Shown here: piece after piece, positions 1 through 11,224 of the stretch | Position numbering within the stretch: the first letter of the stretch is position 1 | How the letters are laid out: the number at the start of each line of letters is the position of its first letter | Source of the DNA: JBDSGC01 sp046594105 | GTDB taxonomy: Bacteria; Acidobacteriota; Thermoanaerobaculia; Gp7-AA8 | NCBI GenBank assembly: GCA_046594105.1 | Contig: JBKJQB010000234.1 | Coordinates: 1 to 63,150 of the forward strand | Length of the DNA: 63,150 nt | Reading direction: 5' to 3' | Made by a program: the position numbers and the translations under genes | The notes under the pieces: generated by a model | Database searches by the model: none | The model's input: only the letters and a program-made list of their open reading frames with translations | What the model was told of the DNA's origin: nothing

Positions 1-19
1 CTTGCGAAAAACTCCCCAA

Positions 20-140
20 CCGTCATCCTGAGCCGCGCAGACGGCGAAGGATCTGGAACGTCGCAACTGTCGCCAACAACATCCTCGTGATTGCAGATCC
101 TTCGCTTCCCGCCCGCCACCCACGCCGCTCAGGATGACGG
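20..140. repeat. Palindromic intergenic repeat at window start
   Basis: Two arms face each other. CCGTCATCCTGAGC near 20-33 with GAAGGATCTG near 46-55 is mirrored by CAGATCCTTCG (94-104) and GCTCAGGATGACGG (127-140). A half-copy lies at 50956-50995 (CTCAGGATGACG followed by a related TTCTTCGT stretch). CATCCTGAG/GAAGGATCT palindromes are common dispersed intergenic repeats in Acidobacteriota. The rest of 1-417 shows no convincing gene; I see no other feature there. Confidence 0.7.
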
Positions 141-417
141 TTCTGGGATTTCTTCGTAGCCTCTGAATGAGGGCACTGCGCCGCGGCTCAGCGATTGATC
201 GCCATCGAATCGAAGTCCGTCGCCGATCTCGGGCTGGAAGGAGGGGAATTGCTCTTGCCAGAGATTGAAGCACCCCGAGGGGCGATTGAGCCTGCCTAAT
301 GCCTAGTGCTGGCTCAGAAGGACGGAGAGGTCGCGTGCCATCCTCTGGATGACCGTGTTCTCGAGAGTGTTGATGGCCGGCGGTTCGCCACCCTCCTTTT
401 GCTATCCTCCTGCTCTC

Positions 418-1515
418 ATGGCAACGGAAGCGCAACCGACCCTGGCAGCGGGTCCGCCCAAACGATTCGTCATCGAGGAGGGATTCCGCTTCCAGCAGGG
501 ACAGACACTCGCTCCCTTCAGCATCCAGTACGAAACGTTCGGGACGCTGAATCACGACCGATCGAACGCCATCCTGGTCTGTCACGCGCTGTCCGCGAGC
601 GCGCACGCTGCTGGGCGCTACTCGGCGGAGGATGAGAAGCCGGGCTGGTGGGACGGGCTGATCGGCCACGGCAAAGGGATCGATCTCGATCGCTACTTTG
701 TGGTCTGCGCGAACATCCCCGGCTCCTGCTTTGGAACCACCTCGCCGTCGAGCGTCGATCCTGCAGAGAGGAGACCCTACGGCTCCCGCTATCCGTGGCC
801 GGTCATCGAGGACATGGTTCATTCGCAGAAATTGCTCCTGGACCATCTGGGCATCAAGCGATTGAAGTCGATTGCCGGGGGATCGCTCGGCGGCATGCAG
901 GTACTGATGTGGGCGGCCTGCTACCCAGAGATGACCGAGTCGATCATCGCTATGGCCGCAGGAGCCGCGGTCCCGGTGCAGGGAATCGCCTGGCACATCA
1001 TCGGACGGAAAATGATCGAGAGCGATCCCCGCTTTCATGGCGGCGACTATTACGATGAAGCGGATCCGCTGCGAGGTCTGCAGGTCGCCCGCATGGTCGG
1101 ACACATGACGTATCTGTCCTCCCGCGCTCTGCAGTCGAAGTTCGCCCGCCGCCGGCGCGGCACCACCCGGCAGTTCGAGATCGATTCGTACTTTGAATAT
1201 CAGGGAAAGAAATTCGCGTCGCAGTACGACGCGAACTCCTACATCCGTGTGCAGGCGGCCATGGACGAGATGGACCTCGAAGAACAGCACGGCTCTCTCG
1301 ATGCCGCGTTCGCGCGCTGGAAGGGCCGCACGCTACTGATCTCATTCGATACAGACTGGCTTTTCCCTGTGGAAGAAGTGGACCGGGTGGAGACCGCCAT
1401 GAAAAACAACGGCACACCGGTCGAGCATGTGCGGATCGCGTCACCCAGCGGTCACGACACCTTTCTAATCGACTACGACCTGATCACGCCACCAGTGCGC
1501 GAGTTCCTGCGCTGA
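418..1515 (+). CDS. metX: Homoserine O-acetyltransferase
   Basis: Transfers acetyl from acetyl-CoA to homoserine in methionine biosynthesis; cytoplasmic alpha/beta-hydrolase fold, 365 aa. The nucleophile elbow GGSLGGMQ places the catalytic Ser at about residue 156. The acid is probably Asp313 (SFDTDWLFP) and the His about 346 (SGHDTFLID), which is the full MetX triad. I chose the ATG at 418 because conserved sequence starts soon after it; the frame is open back to 349, but that stretch is not conserved-looking. No good Shine-Dalgarno is visible. The 3' end overlaps the end of convergent topA by 32 bp. A succinyl-transferring variant cannot be excluded by eye. Confidence 0.93.
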   Translation: MATEAQPTLAAGPPKRFVIEEGFRFQQGQTLAPFSIQYETFGTLNHDRSNAILVCHALSASAHAAGRYSAEDEKPGWWDGLIGHGKGIDLDRYFVVCANIPGSCFGTTSPSSVDPAERRPYGSRYPWPVIEDMVHSQKLLLDHLGIKRLKSIAGGSLGGMQVLMWAACYPEMTESIIAMAAGAAVPVQGIAWHIIGRKMIESDPRFHGGDYYDEADPLRGLQVARMVGHMTYLSSRALQSKFARRRRGTTRQFEIDSYFEYQGKKFASQYDANSYIRVQAAMDEMDLEEQHGSLDAAFARWKGRTLLISFDTDWLFPVEEVDRVETAMKNNGTPVEHVRIASPSGHDTFLIDYDLITPPVREFLR

Positions 1516-3982
1516 GGCCGGCCGTGCCGGCCCAGGCGCTGGCGGCGTCGGCGCCGCCGCCGCCGGTGACTTTCTCGCGGTATCCGCACTCGGCGTTGTT
1601 GCAGTACTCGATGTGCCCTTCCTTTTTAGTCTCTTTCTCCAGGAGGAAGGCGGCTCCGCACTTCGGGCAGGGGCGCGGAACGGGGCGACTGTTCAGCGTG
1701 AAGTCACACTTGGGATAGCGCGAGCAGGAGAAAAAGACGCCGCGGCGTGAGCGGCGCTCCACCAGATCCCCCTCGTTGCATTGCGGGCATTTCACGCCGG
1801 TGGGTTTGGCCGCACCGCCGGGCCCGGTGCCGATCTTGCGGATGGTCTTGCAGTCGGGATAGCCGGAGCAGGAGTAGAAGGGGCCGTAACGGCCGCTCTT
1901 CAGAACCATCTCTTTCCCGCAGTTCTCGCAGGGCGGTTGCGGATCGTTGGGGATGTTCGCCTTGAGCAGACGCGGATCTTTGGTGTTCTTGCAGTCGGGG
2001 TAACCGGTGCAGGCGAAAAACTGACCGAAGCGCGATCGCTTCAATTGCATGGGCTTGCCGCACTTGTCGCAAACCACCACTTCGCCATCGGCCTGTTCGG
2101 CGTCGGTGCTGCGCGCGGTTTCTTTGGTGTTCTTGCACTCGGGGTAGTTCGTGCAGGCGAGGAATTCGCCGAAGCGCCCGAACTTGATGGCCATCGGTGC
2201 GCCACATTTCTCGCACTTCTCGTCAGTCTCGACGCCGGTGCGCTTGACCTCGATCATCTCTTTGCCGGCCCGCTCCAGGTCGTGGCTGAACTTGACGTTG
2301 AAGTCGCGCATGGCCTGCGTCCACTCCAGCTTGCCGTCTTCGATCTCGTCGAGATCTTCTTCGAGTTTCGCCGTGTACTTCTCGTCGATGATGTCGCCGA
2401 AGGATTGCTTCAGCAGCCGAGCCACCAGAAGGCCCAGTTGGGTGGGATGGAACTTGCCGTCGTCTTTGTAGGTGTAGTCGCGCGCCTGAATGGTGGTCAG
2501 GATCTGGCCGTAGGTCGAAGGGCGGCCGATGCCGTTCTCCTCCAGCGCTTTGACCAGCGTCGCTTCCGTGAAGCGGGGCGGTGGCTGGGTGAAGTTCTGC
2601 CGGGTATCGAGATTCAGCAGCTTGAGCGCTTCTCCCTCTTCCATCGCCGGAAGGGCCCGTTCATTCTCCGGCTTCTCGTCCTCTTCGGCCGGCTCGACCC
2701 CTTCGACATTCGCGTCCCGGAAGACCGAGAGAAATCCCGGGAACTTCAGCACTTCACCCGAAGCGCGGAAGGTGTACGCCCCGTTGCGGATGTCGACGTC
2801 GGTGACATCGAACAACGCCGGTTTCATCTGCGAAGCCACGAAGCGATCGAAGATCAGCTTGTAGATGTTGTACTCCTCGCGGGTGAGCTGGTTCTTGACA
2901 AGCTCCGGATCGAACTCCGTTGAGGTAGGCCTGATGGCCTCGTGCGCTTCCTGGGCCTGCGCCCCTTTCTTCACTTTGTAGATGTTCGGGGTGTCCGGAA
3001 GAATGCTCGCTCCGTATTTCGCGGCGATGTAGGTCCGCACCTCGCCCAGTGCGTCGTCGCTGACGCGGACCGAGTCGGTGCGCATGTAGGTGATCAACCC
3101 AACGTGCCCGAACGAACCGCCCAGCTCTTTGCCTTCGTACAGCTTCTGGGCAATCTGCATGGTGCGCTTCACCGGATACTTGAAGCGTCGATAGGCTTCC
3201 TGCTGCAGTTTGGAGGTGATGAACGGAGCGGCTGGCGACTGCTTCTTCTCTTTCCGGGCGATCTTCTCGATGGTAAACTCGCCGCTCTTGACGGCCGCTT
3301 CGATGGAACGCGCCAGCTCTTCGTTGCCGATCTCCGCTTTCTTGCCGTCGATCTTGGTCAGCTTGGCGATGAATTGCGGGGGGGATCCGGCGGCCAGCTT
3401 CGCCGCGAAGCTCCAGTATTCATCGGGGATGAATGCCTTGATGGCCTCTTCGCGCTCGGCGATCATCTTCATGGCTACCGACTGCACGCGGCCGGCAGAC
3501 AGTCCACGACGCACTTTGTCCCAAAGCAGAGGCGAGAGCTTGTAGCCGACCAGGCGATCGAGGACGCGCCGGGCCTGCTGCGCGTTCACCTTGTTCATGT
3601 CGATCTCCGTCGGAGACTCGATGGCCTTGATCACGGCGTTTTTCGTGATCTCGTGGAAGAGAACGCGCCGGACCTTCTTGGCGTCCTTGCCCAGAAGGCT
3701 CATGACATGCCACCCGATGGCTTCCCCTTCGCGATCAGGGTCGGAGGCGATGAAGATGATGTCGGCTTTCCTGGCAGCGGCCTTCAGCTCGCTGACCACT
3801 TTCTCTTTCCCTTCCAGCACCTGGTAAGTAGGGAGGAAGGTTTCCTCATCGACACCGAGCTCGCTCTTCGGAAGGTCACGGACGTGGCCCACCGACGCTT
3901 TCACGATGTAATCGCTGCCGATGAACTTGTTGATCGTCTTCGCTTTCGCAGGAGACTCGACGATGACGAGGTGTTTAGCCAT
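1484..3982 (-). CDS. topA: DNA topoisomerase I
   Basis: Type IA topoisomerase that relaxes negative supercoils, 832 aa. It begins MAKHLVIVESPAKAKT (TOPRIM); the ATG at 3982 is preferred over 4003 because this is the family N-terminus. The TOPRIM acidic motif SDPDREGEAIGWH is present, and the active-site Tyr is about residue 299 in ITYMRTDS. The C-terminus carries five four-cysteine zinc ribbons (CEKC, CDKC, CENC, CPQC, CPKC modules), near the upper end for the family. The last ~25 residues are Ala/Gly-rich. They are encoded over a GCCGGCCGTGCCGGCC repeat core next to the metX stop, so the tail may be a repeat-derived extension. Confidence 0.96.
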   Translation of the reverse strand: MAKHLVIVESPAKAKTINKFIGSDYIVKASVGHVRDLPKSELGVDEETFLPTYQVLEGKEKVVSELKAAARKADIIFIASDPDREGEAIGWHVMSLLGKDAKKVRRVLFHEITKNAVIKAIESPTEIDMNKVNAQQARRVLDRLVGYKLSPLLWDKVRRGLSAGRVQSVAMKMIAEREEAIKAFIPDEYWSFAAKLAAGSPPQFIAKLTKIDGKKAEIGNEELARSIEAAVKSGEFTIEKIARKEKKQSPAAPFITSKLQQEAYRRFKYPVKRTMQIAQKLYEGKELGGSFGHVGLITYMRTDSVRVSDDALGEVRTYIAAKYGASILPDTPNIYKVKKGAQAQEAHEAIRPTSTEFDPELVKNQLTREEYNIYKLIFDRFVASQMKPALFDVTDVDIRNGAYTFRASGEVLKFPGFLSVFRDANVEGVEPAEEDEKPENERALPAMEEGEALKLLNLDTRQNFTQPPPRFTEATLVKALEENGIGRPSTYGQILTTIQARDYTYKDDGKFHPTQLGLLVARLLKQSFGDIIDEKYTAKLEEDLDEIEDGKLEWTQAMRDFNVKFSHDLERAGKEMIEVKRTGVETDEKCEKCGAPMAIKFGRFGEFLACTNYPECKNTKETARSTDAEQADGEVVVCDKCGKPMQLKRSRFGQFFACTGYPDCKNTKDPRLLKANIPNDPQPPCENCGKEMVLKSGRYGPFYSCSGYPDCKTIRKIGTGPGGAAKPTGVKCPQCNEGDLVERRSRRGVFFSCSRYPKCDFTLNSRPVPRPCPKCGAAFLLEKETKKEGHIEYCNNAECGYREKVTGGGGADAASAWAGTAGLSAGTRALVA

Positions 3983-4097
3983 TGAGGAACGCCCAAAACT
4001 CAAGCGGTCACAGCCAAAATTCCTCGCGCGGGCGCTGCGGGCGCGCGCGAAGGAAAGCGAGCTGAACCGGGGCGACGCACAATATCAGAGGGGGAGT

Positions 4098-4192
4098 GGA
4101 AACCAGAAACCAGAAGGCAGAAAGTCGTAGGTCTCCAGATGACGGTGGCTCGTTGTCTTTTTCTGGTTTCTGCTTTCTGGTTTCTAGTTTCC
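4098..4192. repeat. Long inverted repeat of AAACCAGAA units
   Basis: The left arm 4098-4123 and right arm 4167-4192 are reverse complements at 24 of 26 positions, with a 43-bp loop. Both arms are built from CAGAAACC-like units. The right arm abuts the stop codon of the response-regulator gene (TAG at 4194-4196). On the minus-strand transcript it would form a hairpin directly after that gene and before topA. It could act as a terminator or processing site, or be a dispersed repeat; there is no U-tract of classical type. Confidence 0.6.
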
Positions 4193-4193
4193 C

Positions 4194-5573
4194 CTACTCT
4201 TCCTCTTCGTCGTCTCCGCCGCCGGCCGCTTTGTACTTTTTTGTCTTGTTGTACAGGGTCTTGTACGAGATTCCGAGAATCTCAGCAGTGCGACGGCGGT
4301 CGCCGTCAGTCATGTGCAACGTCTCTTCAATCACAAGCTTCTCGACCTCTTCCATCGGTTGCCCCAGAGGAATGGTCATCGAATTGTGGCTGCGTCGTTT
4401 CCGCGCGCCCAGGAACTTGTCCGGCAGACACTCCACGGTCAGGGAGGCCGTGCGGGCCATGATGAACGCGCGGTTGATGACGTTGCGAAGCTCGCGGACA
4501 TTGCCAGGCCATTCGTACTGCTGCAGCGCCTCGATGAAATCAGGCTCGATGTCCTCCACCGTCTTCTCTTCCGTCTCGTTGAGCTTCTGCAGGAAGAAGT
4601 GGGAAAACAGCGGAATGTCCTCGAGACGTTCGCGGAGCGGAGGGACTTCGATGGGGAACACGTTGAGCCGGTAGTAGAGATCCTCGCGCAGCTTCCCGTC
4701 GGTGATTGCCTTCAGCGGATCACGATTGGAGGCGGCGATGATCCTTGCGTCGATGTTGATCTCTTCATTGCCACCCACGCGCCGGAACTTTCCTTCTTCC
4801 AGCACGCGCAGCAGTTTGACCTGCAACTCGATCGGCATCTCCGTGATCTCGTCGAGGAAGACCGTGCCACCCTTGGCCATCTCGAAGTAGCCTTCGCGGC
4901 GCTTGATGGCGTTGGTGAAGGCCCCTTTCTCGTGTCCGAAGATCTCCGACTCGATCAGGGTGGGGGAAATCGCGCCGCAGTTGAAGGCGATGAATGGTTT
5001 GTTCCTGCGCCGGGAGAGCGAATGGATGGTGTTGGCAACCACTTCTTTGCCCGATCCCGACTCGCCGACGATGAACACGTTGGCGTCGGTGTTGGCCACC
5101 ATCTCGATCTCTTCGAACAACTTCTGCATCCGGGGAGATTTGCCGACCAGATGACCGAGCGCTCCCATCTTCTGCAGTTGGCGCCGAAGCTCGAGAATCT
5201 CCTGCTTCATCAACTGCTTGTCCTCGACCGTCTTGAGGATCACCTGCAGGCGCGGCAGGTCCACCGGCTTGGTCACGTAGTCCTCGGCGCCTACCTTGAG
5301 GGCCTTGACTGCGGAGTCCACCGTGGCATGTCCGGTCAGGATGACGACCGAAACATCGGGATACACCTCTTTGATGCGATGGAGAAGGTCGAGGCCCGAG
5401 CCGTCGGGCAGTTTGAGGTCGACGATGGCTACGTCGGGGACCAGCTTCGAAACCGAGGCCCAGCCGGCTTTCACCGTGTCGGCTACTTCCGCTTCATAAC
5501 CCCACTCTTCGACGATGTCGGCCATCCCGGCGCTGGTTGCGCGGTCATCGTCTACGATCAAAACTCTCTTCAT
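4194..5573 (-). CDS. NtrC-family sigma-54-dependent response regulator
   Basis: 459 aa with three domains. A receiver (about 1-120) has the acidic pocket DDD at 8-10 and phospho-acceptor Asp52. An AAA+ domain (about 145-380) has Walker A GESGSGKE and Walker B GGTVFLDEI. A C-terminal Fis-type helix-turn-helix (RRTAEILGISYKTLYNK) is followed by a short acidic tail EEEE. The sigma-54-contacting loop reads GAFTNA instead of the usual GAFTGA. It lies 6 bp downstream of the histidine kinase gene, so the two are probably one operon. Expected to open promoters with sigma-54; targets unknown. Confidence 0.93.
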   Translation of the reverse strand: MKRVLIVDDDRATSAGMADIVEEWGYEAEVADTVKAGWASVSKLVPDVAIVDLKLPDGSGLDLLHRIKEVYPDVSVVILTGHATVDSAVKALKVGAEDYVTKPVDLPRLQVILKTVEDKQLMKQEILELRRQLQKMGALGHLVGKSPRMQKLFEEIEMVANTDANVFIVGESGSGKEVVANTIHSLSRRRNKPFIAFNCGAISPTLIESEIFGHEKGAFTNAIKRREGYFEMAKGGTVFLDEITEMPIELQVKLLRVLEEGKFRRVGGNEEINIDARIIAASNRDPLKAITDGKLREDLYYRLNVFPIEVPPLRERLEDIPLFSHFFLQKLNETEEKTVEDIEPDFIEALQQYEWPGNVRELRNVINRAFIMARTASLTVECLPDKFLGARKRRSHNSMTIPLGQPMEEVEKLVIEETLHMTDGDRRRTAEILGISYKTLYNKTKKYKAAGGGDDEEEE

Positions 5574-5579
5574 ATTGAC

Positions 5580-6239
5580 CTAGGTGGGGAACTGCAGCCT
5601 CAAAGTGACCTTATCACGATCCTGAGAGGCATTCAGCTCACCTCCATACGTTTCGGCGATGAGGCGTGCGGAGGCCAGCGAAAGGTCCGCGTTCCCTGCA
5701 AGATCGGTGTAGTAGAACTTGAAAATCTTGGTCGGTTCGAAGCTTTCAGAGGCCGGCTCGCCGGTCGCCTGGAGCTCAAAGTGTCCGTCGCCATCGCCGG
5801 CTTCGAAAACGGTGGTCCGGCCTTTAAAAAGCCTCGACACGCCATCAAAAAACTGGCGGAAACACTGCCGGATTCTGGATTGATGTCCCTGAACCGTGAG
5901 AGTGAGAGGATCCATGACCAGGTCGACGCCTGCTTCGGTCGCGATTTCCCGGCAGAGAGGTCCGAGCTCGACGGGCCCTGGCTCGCCTTCTTCTTTCGGC
6001 GGTGTGGAGAGCACGAAGAAGGTGTCGAAAATCTGGGCCATCCGGCGCAGCTCCGTCTCGATCGCTCCGGCGTACCCGGCAAGCTTTTCGTCCGCCTGGC
6101 TCCCGCTCACCTTGCCGACCCGCATGCGAAGTAGCTCGAGATTGAGCACGGCGACATTGAGGGGCGTTTTCAGGTCATGCGCCGTGTCGCTGCTGCGGCG
6201 CAGGTTGGTGGTGGCGAATTTCTCGAGCCAGCGGTCCAT
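5580..6239 (-). CDS. Short histidine-kinase-like protein with degenerate ATPase domain
   Basis: 219 aa, no membrane segment. The N-terminus has a HisKA dimerisation/phospho-acceptor helix with H-box AHDLKTPLN (His21). The rest has the size of a HATPase_c domain, but the ATP-binding boxes are poor. At the N-box position it reads RQCFRQFFDGVSRL with no Asn. Near the end, NADLSLASARLIAETYGGEL resembles the G2-box helix without GxGxG. It therefore may act as a phosphatase, phosphotransfer or signalling partner rather than an autokinase. It lacks its own sensor domain. Located between atpC and its likely partner, the NtrC-type regulator. Confidence 0.75.
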   Translation of the reverse strand: MDRWLEKFATTNLRRSSDTAHDLKTPLNVAVLNLELLRMRVGKVSGSQADEKLAGYAGAIETELRRMAQIFDTFFVLSTPPKEEGEPGPVELGPLCREIATEAGVDLVMDPLTLTVQGHQSRIRQCFRQFFDGVSRLFKGRTTVFEAGDGDGHFELQATGEPASESFEPTKIFKFYYTDLAGNADLSLASARLIAETYGGELNASQDRDKVTLRLQFPT

Positions 6240-6320
6240 GATTTGGTTCTCACAACGTGCAAGCTTAGGGCCTCGACCTGACAGGAACCGAACGCGCGAA
6301 TCCGTCAGGAGCGGTGAACT

Positions 6321-6737
6321 CTAATGATCGCGACCCAGTCCGATCACCGCGATCGATTCTTCCAGCCGAGCCTCGACCAGCGCGAACTGTGGGTCGTGAG
6401 AACTGAGATCTGCCAGCTCGCGCTCCGCCTGCTGCCTCTCGTCCTCCGCCGCCGCCGCGTCGACCTCTTCTGGCAGGCGGGCCGTCTCCGCCATCACGAT
6501 GACCCTGTCAGGAAGCACCTCGGCGAATCCCCAGGAGAGCACCAGTCGATGCATCGTGGTGCCCACGCGGTAGCGCATCTGCCCGATCTTGAGCGTCGTC
6601 AGTAGCGGGGTGTGCCCCGGCAGGACGCCGATCTCGCCGTCGCTCGCCGGCAGAACGACCTCATCGACTTCGACATCGATGATCTTCCGCTCGCGCGTGA
6701 CGATGGTGAGACTGATTTTAGTCGGGAGATCGGCCAT
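6321..6737 (-). CDS. atpC: F1 ATP synthase epsilon subunit
   Basis: 138 aa, normal length. The N-terminal beta-sandwich is clear (VVLPASDGEIGVLPGHTPLLTTL), followed by a helical C-terminal part rich in Ala, Glu and Arg (EEVDAAAAEDERQQAERELA). The subunit couples rotation of gamma to the c-ring and can inhibit ATP hydrolysis. Last gene of the operon, 9 bp after atpD. Confidence 0.95.
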   Translation of the reverse strand: MADLPTKISLTIVTRERKIIDVEVDEVVLPASDGEIGVLPGHTPLLTTLKIGQMRYRVGTTMHRLVLSWGFAEVLPDRVIVMAETARLPEEVDAAAAEDERQQAERELADLSSHDPQFALVEARLEESIAVIGLGRDH

Positions 6738-6746
6738 GGTTGTCTC

Positions 6747-8219
<1,473 letters not shown>

Positions 8220-8274
8220 GGGTTCTCCGTTTGCTGAGCGTTCTGCTGGGCAGTGCGCGTGCGCACCTGGTTCG

Positions 8275-9126
8275 TCAATTCGCTGCCGCCGCGCCAGACA
8301 CGATCTCGATGATCTCTTTGGTGATGGAAGCCTGGCGGATGCGGTTGTAGGTCAAGGTCAGAAAGTCGATCATCTCGGAAGCGTTCTTGGTGGCCGCTTC
8401 CATGGCGGTCATGCGCGCGCCCTGTTCCGCGGCGGCCGATTCGAGCAGGATTCGATAGAGCTGAAACTCGATGTGTTTGGGCAGCAGCTCGCTGAGGATG
8501 GCCTCCAGGCTGGGCTCGTACAGGTAGTCGGTCGTCACTTCCTGCTTATCCCAGGCCCGCTCGATCGGCAGCAACCGCTCCACCCGGACATCCTGCGACA
8601 TCACCGAACGAAACTCGTTGTACACGGCGTACACCGCGTCGAACTCTCCGCTGATGAAGGCCTCACTGATTGCAAGCGCGATCTCCCGGGCCGTCGCCAA
8701 CGAGAGCGCCTGGAGTGCGTGTACCTGCTTCCGTATGGGAATGGTTCGACGCTTATAGAAATCGCTGGCCTTCCGACCCAGGGGCAGCACTTCGATTTTC
8801 TCCCAGCGATGTGCGGCGATGGCGTTCTGGGCGGCCTTGATGGCGTTGGCGTTGAACGCGCCGGCCAGACCCTTGTCCGCGGTCACCACAATCACCAGCG
8901 CGCTCTTCTCCTCGCGCACTTCGAGCAGCGGATGCTTGAGCTCTTCCACACGCGTGGCCACGTGGGAGAGCACTTCGCGCAGAGCGGCGGCATAGGGGCG
9001 CGCCGCGAAGATCCGATCCTGCGCGCGACGCAGCTTTGCCGCCGCGACCATCTTCATGGCCTTGGTGATCTGCTGCGTATTCTTGACGCTGCGGATGCGG
9101 CGCCGGATGTCGATCGTGCTGGGCAT
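8275..9126 (-). CDS. atpG: F1 ATP synthase gamma subunit
   Basis: 283 aa rotor shaft. It has the typical N-terminal helix (DIRRRIRSVKNTQQITKAMKMVAAAKLRRAQ) region, a Rossmann-like middle (SALVIVVTADKGLAGAFNANAI) and the conserved C-terminal helix (NRIRQASITKEIIEIVSGA). Lies 6 bp after atpA and before atpD, the usual order. Confidence 0.96.
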   Translation of the reverse strand: MPSTIDIRRRIRSVKNTQQITKAMKMVAAAKLRRAQDRIFAARPYAAALREVLSHVATRVEELKHPLLEVREEKSALVIVVTADKGLAGAFNANAIKAAQNAIAAHRWEKIEVLPLGRKASDFYKRRTIPIRKQVHALQALSLATAREIALAISEAFISGEFDAVYAVYNEFRSVMSQDVRVERLLPIERAWDKQEVTTDYLYEPSLEAILSELLPKHIEFQLYRILLESAAAEQGARMTAMEAATKNASEMIDFLTLTYNRIRQASITKEIIEIVSGAAAAN

Positions 9127-9132
9127 GGAGTC

Positions 9133-10671
<1,539 letters not shown>

Positions 10672-10690
10672 AATATCTCCCGAAAATGGC

Positions 10691-11224
10691 TCAGCTTAAT
10701 GAGGCGCGAAATTTCTCGATCTTGCCGACTACGGATGCATCGTAGATCTCGCTTCCAACGCGAGCCACAAACCCACCGAGCAGGGTCGGGTCGACCGTGA
10801 CGTCCATCTCCACCTTCCGCCCGAACTTCGTCTCCAGCGTCTCCCGGAGCGATTCGATCTCTGCCGGACTCGGTTGCGAAGCGGTGCGCACTTCGGCGGC
10901 TACCGTGTTGGTGGCCATGCGGATCATGGCCGACAGCGCGGCGACGATCGCACCCAGGTCGTTGATCCGATGATTGCGGATCAGCAGGCTGACCACTTTG
11001 ACCGCGAGATCCGACAGACCGAGACGCCGGGCGATCTCCGCGCTCACCTGGATCTTCGCCTCCGGCTCAAACCCCGGATTGGCGTACAGCTCCTGAAGAT
11101 CCCCGGCCGACTGGCGAACCTTTTCGAACGCGGCCAGTTCGTCGCGAAGCTTTGATGCTGCCTCAGGCGACTGCACGATATCCATGATCGCCCTGGCATA
11201 GGGGCGGGCGAAACGGCGGATCAA
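10691..11224 (-). CDS. atpH: F1Fo ATP synthase delta subunit
   Basis: 177 aa, the stator (OSCP-like) subunit. N-terminal helical bundle (RRFARPYARAIMDIVQ) and a conserved C-terminal region (DVTVDPTLLGGFVARVGSEIYDASV). Its ATG overlaps the end of the b subunit gene by 4 bp, indicating translational coupling. Confidence 0.94.
   Translation of the reverse strand: MIRRFARPYARAIMDIVQSPEAASKLRDELAAFEKVRQSAGDLQELYANPGFEPEAKIQVSAEIARRLGLSDLAVKVVSLLIRNHRINDLGAIVAALSAMIRMATNTVAAEVRTASQPSPAEIESLRETLETKFGRKVEMDVTVDPTLLGGFVARVGSEIYDASVVGKIEKFRASLS

Noticed and set aside
20..140. CRISPR-like array at the window start
   Set aside because: Only one inverted pair and no regularly spaced direct repeats.
4314..6134. 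606-residue open frame antisense to the two-component genes
   Set aside because: Lacks domain sequence and covers two genes with clear motifs.
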